Made by a program: the position numbers and the translations under genes. Below are positions 1-8,798 of a DNA stretch of 55,082 bases, piece by piece. Each line of letters opens with the position of its first letter. Position 1 is the first letter of the stretch. Source of the DNA: Methylotenera_A sp046594885 (GTDB lineage Bacteria > Pseudomonadota > Gammaproteobacteria > Burkholderiales > Methylophilaceae); assembly GCA_046594885.1 (NCBI GenBank), contig JBKJRD010000074.1, positions 1 through 55,082 on the forward strand, read 5' to 3'. Below the pieces are notes generated by a model. It was not told the origin of the DNA, ran no database searches, and saw nothing but the letters and a program-made list of their open reading frames with translations.

Positions 1-830
1 TTAATGCCTTGGCGAATCCACACTTCTTCTTGCGCTAAAAATTTATCAAATTTAGCGGCATGGGTTTCTTCCACCGCAATCAGCTCTTCTTTTTTAATTT
101 GATAATTGGAAAAATTGCCTGCAAAATCGGTTAACTTACCGCGATCAAGCTCGGTAATGCGGGTGGCTAGGCGATCTAAAAAACGTCTGTCATGGGTAAT
201 AAATAATACGCTACCTTGAAAGTCTAATAGCAAGTCTTCCAGCCATTCAATCGCTGCTAAATCCAAATGGTTAGTTGGCTCGTCTAATAACAATACTTCA
301 GGTTCGGCCACCAGTGCGCGGCCCAGCGCAACACGTTTACGCCAGCCGCCAGATAGGGTTGAAACCAAGGCATCAGCATCCAGTTTTAGCCGCGTTAATA
401 CCGTTTCAACCCGAGATTGCGCCGCCCAACCATTTTGTATGTCTAAATCGTGTTGCAAATGCTGCATTTTTTCCATCAATAATTCAATATCGGCATCAGG
501 CATGCCCATGTCATGCGTGACTGCGTGATAATCGATAATCGTTTGTTGTAGCGCGCCCAAACCTTCTGCCACCGCTTCAAAAACGGTATGCGTTGTATCC
601 AATTCGGGCTCCTGCGGCACATAAACCACGCGCGCATTGGGCGCACGCCACACGGTGCCGTCATCTAACTTAATGCTGCCAGCAATGGCTTTAAGTAAGC
701 TAGATTTGCCTGCACCATTGCGCCCAATTAAACCCACGCGTTCGCCAGCATCAAGTTGAAATGCAGCATGGTCGAGCAGCGCATGATGGCCAAAGGCAAG
801 GCTGGCGTTATCTAATGTAATAAATGGCAT
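1..830 (-). CDS. ABC-F family ATPase (Uup/EttA-like), 3' end cut by window edge
   Basis: The minus strand reads about 276 codons from an ATG at 828-830 and runs off the window start, so only the N-terminal half is visible. I can read a Walker A loop (GRNGAGKSS), the ABC signature LSGGWRKR and a Walker B with D-loop (LLLDEPTNHLD), followed by the switch His region (FITHDRRFLD). There are no membrane segments. Soluble tandem-ABC proteins of this kind are ABC-F factors, which act on ribosomes or, for Uup, on DNA and ribosome-related processes. The sequence ends in the linker region after the first ABC domain. It lies 37 bases downstream of rep on the same strand and is probably co-transcribed with it. 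Uup is favoured over EttA, but the missing second half prevents a firm choice. Confidence 0.85.
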   Translation of the reverse strand, partial: MPFITLDNASLAFGHHALLDHAAFQLDAGERVGLIGRNGAGKSSLLKAIAGSIKLDDGTVWRAPNARVVYVPQEPELDTTHTVFEAVAEGLGALQQTIIDYHAVTHDMGMPDADIELLMEKMQHLQHDLDIQNGWAAQSRVETVLTRLKLDADALVSTLSGGWRKRVALGRALVAEPEVLLLDEPTNHLDLAAIEWLEDLLLDFQGSVLFITHDRRFLDRLATRITELDRGKLTDFAGNFSNYQIKKEELIAVEETHAAKFDKFLAQEEVWIRQGI

Positions 831-867
831 ATTGGCTTACTTTCTTGTCGCTTAATTGATTAATGTT

Positions 868-2919
868 CTATCGTGTTTCTTTGTTTAACATGGCGCGAAT
901 GCTGGCCATTTTAGACTTTCCATAATCTTTGCTTGCCTCGGTATCGATATTAAAAGGATTACCAAAATGGCGAATATCGGCGCTTGGCAGCTCAGCAATA
1001 AAACGGCTTGGCTCGCACATTTGCACTTCACCTGCGCGTTTACGCTTTTTGCACCACGATATATTTAACGATTTTTGCGCGCGGGTAATACCCACATACA
1101 TCAAGCGGCGTTCTTCCTCAATTTTAGTAGGGTCAATTGCGCTTAAATCAATACTTTCGCGGTGCGGCAATATACCTTCTTCTACACCAATTAAAAATAC
1201 ATGGCCAAATTCTAAGCCTTTGGCTGCATGCAATGTAGATAACTTAACCGCATCAGGTTCGCCATCTTCACGCCCTTCAAGCATACTAATTAGTGACACC
1301 ATTTGCGTTAATTCCAGCAAATTTTTCCCTGCTGCCTCATTGCCAAATTCGGTACTGGATTCACCTTTTTTGGTTAACCAAGCCACAAATTCCAGTACAT
1401 TTGCCCATTTGCTTTCAGCCGCACGCGGTTCTTCAGAATCATACAAAAAAGCTTCATACGCAATGGTGTTAAGTAGGTCATTTAGCACCTCACCCGCTGG
1501 GTCACGCACGGCACGGCTTTGTATTTTTTGAATATACTGGCAAAAGTTGAGCAAATCTTCTAACTGTTTATTACCGATTTCGCGTTGAAAATCGCCTTCA
1601 AATGCTGCGCTAAACAATGACATTTTATGCTGGCTAGCATACTCACCTAAACGTTCAAGCGTAGTGTTGCCAATGCCTTTTTTGGGTGTGGTGGCAGCGC
1701 GGATAAACGCCGGGTCATCCTCTTCATTTGCGACTAAACGTAAATAGCTGACTAAATCTTTAATCTCGGCTTTATCAAAAAAAGATTGCCCGCCAGAAAT
1801 GGTGTAAGGAATTTTTTGATTGCGTAATTGCTGTTCAAATATACGCGCTTGATGATTGCCGCGATACAAAATCGCATAATCTAAAAATTGGGTACGATGC
1901 TCAAATTTATGCGCTTGCAGCTTCATGATCACTGACTCAGCTTCGTGTTCCTCGCTCATGGTAGCCGAAACTTGAATCAGGTCGCCAGTGCCTAACTCGC
2001 TCCATAATTTTTTTTCAAACAGCTTAGGGTTGTTGGAAATCACTTGGTTAGCTGCACGTAAAATGCGCACAGTAGAGCGATAATTTTGCTCTAACTTAAC
2101 CACTTTTAAACGTGAAAAATCGGTGGTTAATTGGTGTAAATTTTGCACATCAGCGCCACGCCAGCCATATATGGCTTGGTCATCATCACCCACGGCGGTA
2201 AATTGACCACGCACGCCAGTGAGCATTTTAATCAATTTATATTGGCAGGCGTTGGTGTCCTGATATTCATCCACCAACAAATACTGCAACTTGCCCTGCC
2301 ATTTATTGAGCGCGCTTTCATGTTGTTCAAACAGCTCAACAGGCAATTTAATCAAATCATCAAAATCCACTGCTTGATACGCTTTAAGTGTTTGCTGATA
2401 AAGCTGATAAACCTTGGCTGCAGCATGGGTTAAGTCATCAATTGCTTGCGCTTTGGCTTGGTCTGCATTCATAAAAGCGTTTTTCCAGGCAGAAATTTGC
2501 CATTGTGTTTTGCGTAATAATTGCTTATCGGTAGTGGCTAAAATATCCGCTACAATTTTAAAACTATCAGATGAATCTAGAATAGAAAACTGCGGTTTGT
2601 AACCGATTAAGTTTGCTTCCGCGCGTAGCATTTGCAGCCCTAGCGAGTGAAAAGTGGCAATGGTTAAGCCTTTGGTTGATTTTGCATTACCTATTTCCTG
2701 CATCAATTTACTCACACGCTCTTGCATCTCGCGTGCGGCTTTGTTGGTGAAAGTGATGGCGGCAATTTCTTTGGCGTTGTAACCAGCGTCATTAATTAAA
2801 TAGCTGATTTTTTGCGTAATGACGCGCGTTTTACCACTGCCAGCGCCAGCTAACACCAACAATGGACCATCGAGATATTTTACAGCTTCGCGTTGTGGCG
2901 AATTAAGGCTATTTAACAT
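868..2919 (-). CDS. rep: Rep-type superfamily 1A DNA helicase
   Basis: This 683-residue protein has the full UvrD/Rep architecture. Motif I is GAGSGKT near residue 27, followed by AITFTNKAAREM (motif Ia) and VDEYQDTN (motif II). Further on are GDDDQAIYGWRGA (motif III), EQNYRST (motif IV) and, near the C terminus, STLHAAKGLEF and RRLMYVGITRA (motifs V and VI). Rep is a 3'-to-5' ATP-dependent translocase that clears proteins ahead of the replication fork and helps restart. The length matches Rep (about 670 residues) rather than UvrD (about 720), and the start MLNSLNSPQREAV is the usual Rep/UvrD N terminus. It is transcribed away from the GGDEF gene at 3096 and towards the ABC-F gene, its probable operon partner. 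Confidence 0.93.
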   Translation of the reverse strand: MLNSLNSPQREAVKYLDGPLLVLAGAGSGKTRVITQKISYLINDAGYNAKEIAAITFTNKAAREMQERVSKLMQEIGNAKSTKGLTIATFHSLGLQMLRAEANLIGYKPQFSILDSSDSFKIVADILATTDKQLLRKTQWQISAWKNAFMNADQAKAQAIDDLTHAAAKVYQLYQQTLKAYQAVDFDDLIKLPVELFEQHESALNKWQGKLQYLLVDEYQDTNACQYKLIKMLTGVRGQFTAVGDDDQAIYGWRGADVQNLHQLTTDFSRLKVVKLEQNYRSTVRILRAANQVISNNPKLFEKKLWSELGTGDLIQVSATMSEEHEAESVIMKLQAHKFEHRTQFLDYAILYRGNHQARIFEQQLRNQKIPYTISGGQSFFDKAEIKDLVSYLRLVANEEDDPAFIRAATTPKKGIGNTTLERLGEYASQHKMSLFSAAFEGDFQREIGNKQLEDLLNFCQYIQKIQSRAVRDPAGEVLNDLLNTIAYEAFLYDSEEPRAAESKWANVLEFVAWLTKKGESSTEFGNEAAGKNLLELTQMVSLISMLEGREDGEPDAVKLSTLHAAKGLEFGHVFLIGVEEGILPHRESIDLSAIDPTKIEEERRLMYVGITRAQKSLNISWCKKRKRAGEVQMCEPSRFIAELPSADIRHFGNPFNIDTEASKDYGKSKMASIRAMLNKETR

Positions 2920-3095
2920 GAGTTTGCTGGATTTAACGTGAATTTAGAGGCTGCAATTGCTTTTAAAAGCACTAGTAGAGGTATACTCAAACTATATAAT
3001 GTAGCAGCTTGTATTTTAACTGTTAAATCCATTATCCAAGACGCTTTTATTGCATTTATGCAGATTTAATTCACGATATTTAACTTTTATTTTTT

Positions 3096-4289
3096 ATGTT
3101 AATGCCAAAATTTGACCTAAAAACGATTATTTTCATGTCCATGTTGCTGACCTTTATGTTGTCTATGCTGCTGGCTATTACACGCGTGCATCATAAAGAA
3201 ATTAAAGGCCCAGGCTATTGGGCTGTGGGTAATCTGGTCGTTGGCCTTGGCATGGTGTTGGTATTGATTCAGCTTGATACGCCAAAATTACTTTTTCTGC
3301 CTGGCGTCGCTTTAATTGGCGCTGGTTTGAGCCTTTATTTAAACGGTATTCAGGCGTTTAACGGCAAACCGCCCAATCATCGTATTCCTGTTGTGCTATT
3401 TGCATTATTGGCTTTAGTCGATATCTGTTTTATGGTGATTGGATACGATTTGCGCACAGCCGTTGTGTTGGGTGCAATTGTGTTTGCAGGGCTGTATTTT
3501 GTGTGCGCGCGGCTTACTTTCTCGCGCGATGAAGGCATGGTCGGCAATCTTTTCTGGATTGCTTCTAGTTTATATTTGTTGATGGCTGTGTTTATGCTGG
3601 GGCGCGCATTTGCAGCTTATCGAGCAGATAATGCAGTGTTTGAATCTTTTGCAAACTGGTCGGTAAATGCTTATACGTTTATGCTAGGAGCGGTTTCGCA
3701 ATTTTTTATTTCCAGCTTATTTGTGCTGATGTTAAGTTATCGGCTGAATCAAAACCTAGAGGCGATTGCCACTATCGATAGCTTAACCGGCATATTAAAT
3801 CGGCGCGGCTTAGAAGATGCGGCTTTAAAAATGCAAGGCATTTGCAAGCGCATCAATTTGAGTATGGCAGTGCTGGTGATCGATGTGGATTTTTTCAAAA
3901 AAATTAATGATAAGCATGGCCATTTATTTGGTGATGATGTGTTGCGTAAATTGGTCACGATTATTGCGGAAATTTTGCGCTCTGGTGATGTGTTAGGCCG
4001 TTATGGTGGCGAAGAGTTTTGCGTGTTTTTACCCAATACCAATGAAAACGATGCGACCGCTTTAGCAGACCGAGTAAGGTTGGGTATTGAGGCCCAACTG
4101 TATCAACTGAATAATAAAACCATTAAGGCAACGGTCAGCGTAGGCGTGGCAGATTCAGTGCGGGCAGGTTACGATTTTAAAGGCTTGGTCGCGGCGGCAG
4201 ATAGCGCACTGTACGCCGCCAAAAATAGCGGCAGAAATCGCGTTATTAGTTACACTAATATCACGCGAGATAGTCAAATTGAAGCTTAG
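3096..4289 (+). CDS. Membrane-bound diguanylate cyclase (GGDEF)
   Basis: This is a 397-residue protein. Residues about 1-215 are a hydrophobic sensor region with roughly six to seven predicted membrane helices, and residues about 225-385 are a GGDEF domain. The active-site motif reads GGEEF and is preceded, five residues upstream, by RSGD, which fits the RxxD inhibitory site. The family makes c-di-GMP from two GTP, and the visible motifs predict an active, product-inhibited enzyme. The start is ATG at 3096; a second ATG two codons on (3102) is equally possible. A degenerate paralogue with the same architecture lies at 4787, so the two probably arose by local duplication. The signal sensed by the membrane region cannot be read from sequence. 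Confidence 0.9.
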   Translation: MLMPKFDLKTIIFMSMLLTFMLSMLLAITRVHHKEIKGPGYWAVGNLVVGLGMVLVLIQLDTPKLLFLPGVALIGAGLSLYLNGIQAFNGKPPNHRIPVVLFALLALVDICFMVIGYDLRTAVVLGAIVFAGLYFVCARLTFSRDEGMVGNLFWIASSLYLLMAVFMLGRAFAAYRADNAVFESFANWSVNAYTFMLGAVSQFFISSLFVLMLSYRLNQNLEAIATIDSLTGILNRRGLEDAALKMQGICKRINLSMAVLVIDVDFFKKINDKHGHLFGDDVLRKLVTIIAEILRSGDVLGRYGGEEFCVFLPNTNENDATALADRVRLGIEAQLYQLNNKTIKATVSVGVADSVRAGYDFKGLVAAADSALYAAKNSGRNRVISYTNITRDSQIEA

Positions 4290-4327
4290 ATCAATTTGAC
4301 CTATTTTAGAAAAAACTTGAAGATAAT

Positions 4328-4633
4328 ATGCGTTCAACCAAAGCAAGTGCAGCAATAGACCGATTAAAACGTCGCAGCGGCGACGATCGTTATTCTATGA
4401 TTATGAGCAGCAACGGCTTATTTAGTTTGGTTCTGCCTGCAGCCAAACAAGTAACAGATGCGAACGACTCCTCTTACCAGCCAGCAAAATCACAACGTCT
4501 ATGTGAGCCAATGCCGATGGAAACGTTTGTGGCTTTTGTCAATGCTTATGGCCCGCAAACACCGAAAAGAATCAGTAAAATGGATATTGCTTTTAGCGAG
4601 CAGCTGGCAAAAAGTAAAACAAATAAGACTTAA
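4328..4633 (+). CDS. Hypothetical small basic protein
   Basis: This 101-codon ORF lies between two diguanylate cyclase genes on the same strand, starting 39 bases after the first one stops. I do not recognise a family. The N terminus is basic (DRLKRRSGDDR near residues 11-21), the C terminus is Lys-rich, and there is no signal peptide or membrane helix. Codon choice resembles that of the neighbours, and no larger ORF competes for the interval except an out-of-phase one at 4458-4745 that looks less protein-like. It could be a small partner of the c-di-GMP genes, but nothing in the sequence proves that. Confidence 0.5.
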   Translation: MRSTKASAAIDRLKRRSGDDRYSMIMSSNGLFSLVLPAAKQVTDANDSSYQPAKSQRLCEPMPMETFVAFVNAYGPQTPKRISKMDIAFSEQLAKSKTNKT

Positions 4634-4786
4634 ACCGCGTCAACACAACTATTACAAAAAAACGATTGGCACAAAAAATGCTACTTACAACTGTGTTCTA
4701 GCAAAAATAGTCGTCAAAGACATTTTGGCTGAATTTTATGGTTAAGTATGTAATAGCTGTACTGTAAAAGGGTTAACTTAAGGCTT

Positions 4787-5953
4787 ATGTTCGCTTCACT
4801 CGAATTTAAAACCATGTTGTTTATGTCTGGTTTGTTGGCCGTTGCACTTTCTGTGTTGCTGCTGGCGATTCATTCACGCACAGCAGTTGTCAGCGGTTTA
4901 AGGCACTGGGTTTTTGCTAATTTAAATATTGGCGCCAGTATCATTATTTTTATCCAGCAAGATATTTCTATACCAATCCGCGCGCTGGTTGGCGGCTTGC
5001 TGTTGGTTTCTGGTTTGGGCATGTACTACATTTCGATTCGTGTTTTTGAACAGCGCCCATTGAGCACCAAAATTATCCAACAACTGCTGTTGGCGCTGAT
5101 TTTAAGCAATATCGTCATCACGGTACTATCCAGTAACGAATATATTTCTGTGATATTTAACACATTATTGTGCATTGTCATCAGCTTTATGTGCGCGCTA
5201 CATTTGTTGCGCTACTCGCGCCATAAACACAGTGCAGAATATCGATTTACGGGCACTTTTTTTGTCATTTTTGCAGGGTTAACTTTGTATCGGCTTTACG
5301 TGCTTTGCATAGATAAAGCGCAACCTGTGCTATACCTAACTTAATGGTCATGGAATGGGCTGACATTCCTTGCTTGCATGGTGAGTGTGTTAGCCATTAA
5401 CTTTGGTTTTATTTTAATGGTAAACGAGAAATTAACCGCGCTATTAGCTCATACGGCAGGACACGATTGGTTAACGGGTTTAATGAATCGCGGAAATTTA
5501 GAACAAGTCGCTGAAAGACTGACATTAAAAGCCGAAAAATCCAAAAGAATGCAGGCCATGTTACTGATGGATTTGGACTACTTTAAAGACATAAATGACA
5601 CTTTTGGTCATCTATTGGGTGATGAAGTGATTAAAACTTTTGCGCGATTAGCAAAAAACAATATGCGAGAAATCGACGTGTTGGGCCGCTATGGCGGCGA
5701 AGAATTCTGTGCGCTGATGCCCAACACCAATGAACAAGAAGCGTTGCTAGTGGCGGAACGCATCAGATGTTTTTTTGAAGACACAACCATCATGTCTGGC
5801 GAAGGCCCTGTTAAATGTACGGTCAGTATCGGTGTTTGTGATTCCAAAATGGTAGGAAAAGATTTTAAAAGTATGTTTTCTGCCGCCGATCAAGCGCTGT
5901 ATGCGGCAAAAAAATCAGGCAGAAACAAAGTCATTTTGTACTCTAGCTTATAA
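4787..5953 (+). pseudogene. Diguanylate cyclase gene interrupted by one in-frame stop
   Basis: Two reading segments, 4787-5344 and 5378-5953, lie in the same frame and are separated only by a TAA at 5342-5344 (codon 186). Read through, the 388-residue product aligns end to end with the intact GGDEF protein at 3096. The stop falls just before a Trp-Ser pair that both proteins share, between the penultimate membrane helices and the last one. The distal part keeps GGEEF and an RxxD inhibitory site (REID). No convincing ribosome-binding site precedes the internal ATG at 5378, although a truncated product with one membrane helix plus GGDEF could be made by restart. I therefore call a pseudogene or an assembly error. 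If the stop is an artefact, this is a second active cyclase. Confidence 0.8.
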
Positions 5954-6181
5954 ATAAAGCCTTTATTTTTAGCTGATGCGAGTAAGTGTTTTTTATGGCG
6001 CAAATATTGCTTACTGTAAGTTAGTACCTATCTCACTAAAGCAATCGAGTTGCTGCCATTGCAGCATAAAGCAAGCCGCAGCAGCAAAATAGGTGCGAAA
6101 AGTCTGTTAACTAAATGTTGGTTTAAAAACCCAAACTTATAGGATAGATCATTAATTCAACACTAATGACTAAAATTTGCC

Positions 6182-7408
6182 ATGAACGAAAAAATAAACA
6201 AAACCAGCATCTGTAGTATCGTTTTTCTAGATATTATCGATTACTCTAAAAAATCCGTTTCTGAACAGATTGATATCAAAAATCAATTTAACCTGCTGAT
6301 TAACCATTCCTTAAAGGATGTTGAGCCAGAAGATCGTATTATTCTAGACACGGGCGATGGTGCTGCCATTGCGCATTTGGGCTCGCCTGAGGACGCGCTA
6401 TTTGTGTCATTAAGCATTCGTGATGAAATTTTAAAAAGTAACATCATGAGCGCAATGCCTTTATATGTGCGATTTGGCATTAACTTAGGCCCTGTGCGCT
6501 TGGTGACTGATATTAATGGCCAGCCGAACATTATTGGCGATGGCATTAATGTCGCGCAACGCATCATGAGCTTTGCAAAACCCAATCAGATTGTGGTGTC
6601 GCGTTCGTATTACGATGTCACTTCGCGCTTAACCCAAGAAATCTCACAAATGTTTGATTATTCAGGTATTAAGCATGACAAACACGTGAGAGAGCATGAG
6701 ATTTATGCAGTGCGCCTGTTAAAAGATGCTACGCCTGAAGCACCGCCAGACATATTGACCAGTCTTATTCAGCCAACCAAACAAATTTTAAATCCAGTTA
6801 ACTGGTTTAGCGCTGTTAATTGGAAATATACGGCTTTGGCTTTACCCGCTTTTGTGGCTTTTGTGATGGTCATTAAAACGGCTGCTACGCCGCAAGAACC
6901 CTTGATTTCATTTGTTCAAAATGCAGAGGCGCTGCCAGCCTCACAAGCAGTTGCCGAAGATTTAAATGCGTTGCAACAGAGCAATCAGTTGTCTGCAGCC
7001 AATCTGACGCCTAAAGCTAGTATAGATGCAGACTTAACGCAAAAAATAGGCGAACAAAAATCAGAAACTGTAGAAGTGCAGCAGTTAGCATTGTCAGAAA
7101 AAAGCGCCAATCAAGCATTGGACGCAGAAAAACCGATAAAGGCTAAAGTCACTAAACAGAAAGTGGCCAAAAAAGTAGAAAAAGCCGCCATCAGCGATTT
7201 GCCGCCAGCGTATGAAGCGCCTGTTTCTCACAACATGCCAACAACAAAAACAGCTGCAAATGCGACTGATTTTCCGATGAAAACGCAGGTTGAAACCGTA
7301 ACACCTGAAGAAAAATCTACTTGGAATAGCTTTAAAGACAGTGTAAAACAAGGCCAAAAAGGCGCTTGTTCTCAAGTGCAAATTTCAATGAATCAGTGTC
7401 AGCAATAA
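6182..7408 (+). CDS. Class III nucleotide cyclase with C-terminal membrane anchor and basic tail
   Basis: This is a 408-residue protein. Residues about 8-180 form a class III cyclase homology domain: the first metal Asp (D17 in FLDIIDYS), the second metal Asp (D59 in DTGDGAA) and the transition-state Asn and Arg spaced N-x3-R (in GINVAQRI) are all present. The canonical substrate-selecting Lys four residues before D59 is Leu, so ATP versus GTP specificity cannot be assumed. One membrane helix follows near residues 217-233, then a long low-complexity Ala/Lys/Glu/Gln-rich tail. With the catalytic domain N-terminal and a single helix, the tail would be periplasmic, the reverse of the common receptor-cyclase layout. 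It follows the two GGDEF genes after a 228-base gap and completes a small second-messenger island. Confidence 0.82.
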   Translation: MNEKINKTSICSIVFLDIIDYSKKSVSEQIDIKNQFNLLINHSLKDVEPEDRIILDTGDGAAIAHLGSPEDALFVSLSIRDEILKSNIMSAMPLYVRFGINLGPVRLVTDINGQPNIIGDGINVAQRIMSFAKPNQIVVSRSYYDVTSRLTQEISQMFDYSGIKHDKHVREHEIYAVRLLKDATPEAPPDILTSLIQPTKQILNPVNWFSAVNWKYTALALPAFVAFVMVIKTAATPQEPLISFVQNAEALPASQAVAEDLNALQQSNQLSAANLTPKASIDADLTQKIGEQKSETVEVQQLALSEKSANQALDAEKPIKAKVTKQKVAKKVEKAAISDLPPAYEAPVSHNMPTTKTAANATDFPMKTQVETVTPEEKSTWNSFKDSVKQGQKGACSQVQISMNQCQQ

Positions 7409-7450
7409 GGCATTAAATCCTATACGCAGTCATTGTCTTTAAAAAAAGTT

Positions 7451-8404
7451 TTAAACTTGGTCGTTATTCAGTAATGCTTGCTGCAACGGGTCTAATGCAG
7501 TTTCAGAGGTGATTGTTGGCGCTGAATCTGCGTTTTTTTGCATCATTTGCTGTCGGCTTTGTGGCGTTTCTAAACTAATGCGGCCAATTGCGCCACCGCG
7601 ATAATCGGTTAAAAAAGCCACCGCAGTTTTTTCAGTGTCCCATAATCCATCATGTCGTTTGTAACTGCGACGTTTGGCAATCGCCTCTAATAAATCCACG
7701 CCATCCATTGCATTAACATCTAGTTTCATGGCGTCTAATTTGTAACGCGCATTGATCAAATCTGGATAACTTTGCAGTAAATTATCCGCCAAAAAAATCG
7801 CCACATCTTCATCAATTACCGCATTGCGCCCAATGGCGTGGCTGGCGGCTAGCATATAGCCATCACTTTCAAACGCGATTTTTGGCCACATCATGCCGGG
7901 CGTATCGGTAATGCTAAAAGTGGCGTCTAATTCAAAACGCTGCTGGCTTTTGGTTACCGCTGGTTCATCGCCGACTTTCGCTACGCGACGATTCAATAGC
8001 GCGTTCATTAAGGTGGATTTTCCTACGTTGGGAATGCCCATAATGAGCGCGCGCAACGGCTTTAAGTGGGTGCCACGATGTGGCGTTAACTGGCGACAAA
8101 GCGCAGGGATTTTTTTAGCATCGCCAGCTTTTTTGCAGCTTAACGCAACTGCTTTAGTATGAGGTAAATTGTTAAAATAATTCAGCCAAGCTTGCGTGAC
8201 TTTTGGGTCGGCCAAATCCGCTTTGTTTAAAATTTTTAAATTAGGCCGTTGACGAAATAAGCGCATTTCATTAATCACTGGGTTATGCGACGCTTCTGGC
8301 ACGCGTGCATCTAAAACCTCAATCACCATATCGGTAAATTCCATGGTTTCTTCCGCTTTTTTGCGGGCTTGCGTCATATGTCCTGGATACCATTGAATTG
8401 CCAT
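7451..8404 (-). CDS. ylqF: Ribosome biogenesis GTPase YlqF/RbgA
   Basis: This is a circularly permuted GTPase. The G4-like LNKAD appears near residues 60-65, before the P-loop GIPNVGKST and the G3 segment TDTPGMMWPK. The N terminus IQWYPGHM is the hallmark of RbgA/YlqF, which in Bacillus assists late assembly of the large ribosomal subunit. I chose the ATG at 8404, which gives MAIQWYPGHM, rather than the ATG three codons upstream at 8413. A GAGGA ribosome-binding site lies about 12 bases before 8404 but only about 3 before 8413. It is transcribed alone on the minus strand, convergent with the nucleotide cyclase (42-base gap). Confidence 0.93.
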   Translation of the reverse strand: MAIQWYPGHMTQARKKAEETMEFTDMVIEVLDARVPEASHNPVINEMRLFRQRPNLKILNKADLADPKVTQAWLNYFNNLPHTKAVALSCKKAGDAKKIPALCRQLTPHRGTHLKPLRALIMGIPNVGKSTLMNALLNRRVAKVGDEPAVTKSQQRFELDATFSITDTPGMMWPKIAFESDGYMLAASHAIGRNAVIDEDVAIFLADNLLQSYPDLINARYKLDAMKLDVNAMDGVDLLEAIAKRRSYKRHDGLWDTEKTAVAFLTDYRGGAIGRISLETPQSRQQMMQKNADSAPTITSETALDPLQQALLNNDQV

Positions 8405-8424
8405 TTTTTTCATTTCCTCATCAA

Positions 8425-8482
8425 CGCTGACGTTGTTGCCTGCGCCTTGCCGTACTCATCGTAATGTCTGCGGCTTGTCGCC
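8425..8482. repeat. Possible dispersed GC-rich intergenic repeat upstream of ylqF
   Basis: The stretch is clearly richer in G+C than the flanking DNA. On the minus strand it reads GGCGACAAGCCGCAGAC, then a TACGATGAGTACGG segment, then AAGGCGCAGGCAACAACG. From memory, this resembles a dispersed intergenic repeat family of Neisseria that has a similar run (aaggcgac..gccgcagacagtac..tacgg..aaggcgaggcaac). Only one copy is present in this window, so the repeat status is inference. It also happens to encode a 22-codon Arg-rich peptide ending beside the ylqF ribosome-binding site, which could be a leader peptide but is more likely chance. Confidence 0.3.
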
Positions 8483-8690
8483 TAGTCATCACTAATGATT
8501 AAACGAATTACGCGCCTTAAAATTAAAAGTCTTTCGCAATAATTGATTGAACACCGCGTCACGTTGCACCTTTTAATTTTTGCAGGCACAAAAGCGTTAA
8601 GTGCGTACGCCAGCATAATTTGTAGATAGCTATTTTAACATTGAGGTGAACAATCACATTTTTTATATTTAAAACTGGTTTTTTACGCAT

Positions 8691-8746
8691 TTTTGAGTGT
8701 TAAGTGTCAGCTATTGCCTGATAAAAATCGGACTTAACACTCAAAA
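8691..8746. repeat. Long inverted repeat (15-bp arms) upstream of the methyltransferase gene
   Basis: The arms TTTTGAGTGTTAAGT (8691-8705) and ACTTAACACTCAAAA (8732-8746) are perfect complements around a 26-base centre. The centre has its own TCAG/CTGA mini-stem. There is no terminal T run, so it is not a classical terminator. It sits about 50 bases before the start of the gene at 8799, inside a 394-base gene-free stretch (8405-8798). The arms contain the GTTAAGT core that recurs in other intergenic regions here. Confidence 0.7.
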
Positions 8747-8782
8747 TAGCCTAAAAAAATAAACAATAGTTATGATCAGTTT

Positions 8783-8797
8783 GCCTTAAAATAAGGC
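8783..8797 (+). promoter_or_regulatory. Small hairpin covering the ribosome-binding site of the 8799 gene
   Basis: GCCTTA (8783-8788) and TAAGGC (8792-8797) pair across a 3-base loop, and the AAGG that would serve as ribosome-binding site lies within the right arm, two bases before the ATG at 8799. If it folds in the mRNA it would mask translation initiation. The stem is only 6 bp, so the effect may be modest. Confidence 0.4.
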
Positions 8798-8798
8798 C

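Noticed and set aside
929..1531. 200-codon plus-strand ORF opposite rep
   Set aside because: It is antisense to conserved helicase motifs of rep and has no recognisable domain or ribosome-binding site.
4458..4745. 95-codon ORF overlapping the small hypothetical gene
   Set aside because: It is out of phase with the more plausible 4328-4633 ORF, its second half is intergenic-like AT-rich sequence, and it has no family resemblance.
5378..5953. Separate GGDEF gene starting at 5378
   Set aside because: It is in the same frame as 4787-5344 and aligns as its continuation with the intact paralogue; no ribosome-binding site precedes 5378.
6051..6066. TGCTGC/GCAGCA hairpin upstream of the class III cyclase
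   Set aside because: The stem is only 6 bp with no T run, and such repeats are common in this composition.
8425..8482. 22-codon Arg-rich leader peptide before ylqF
   Set aside because: The region looks more like a repeat element than a coding leader, and the peptide has no codon-repeat signature of attenuation.
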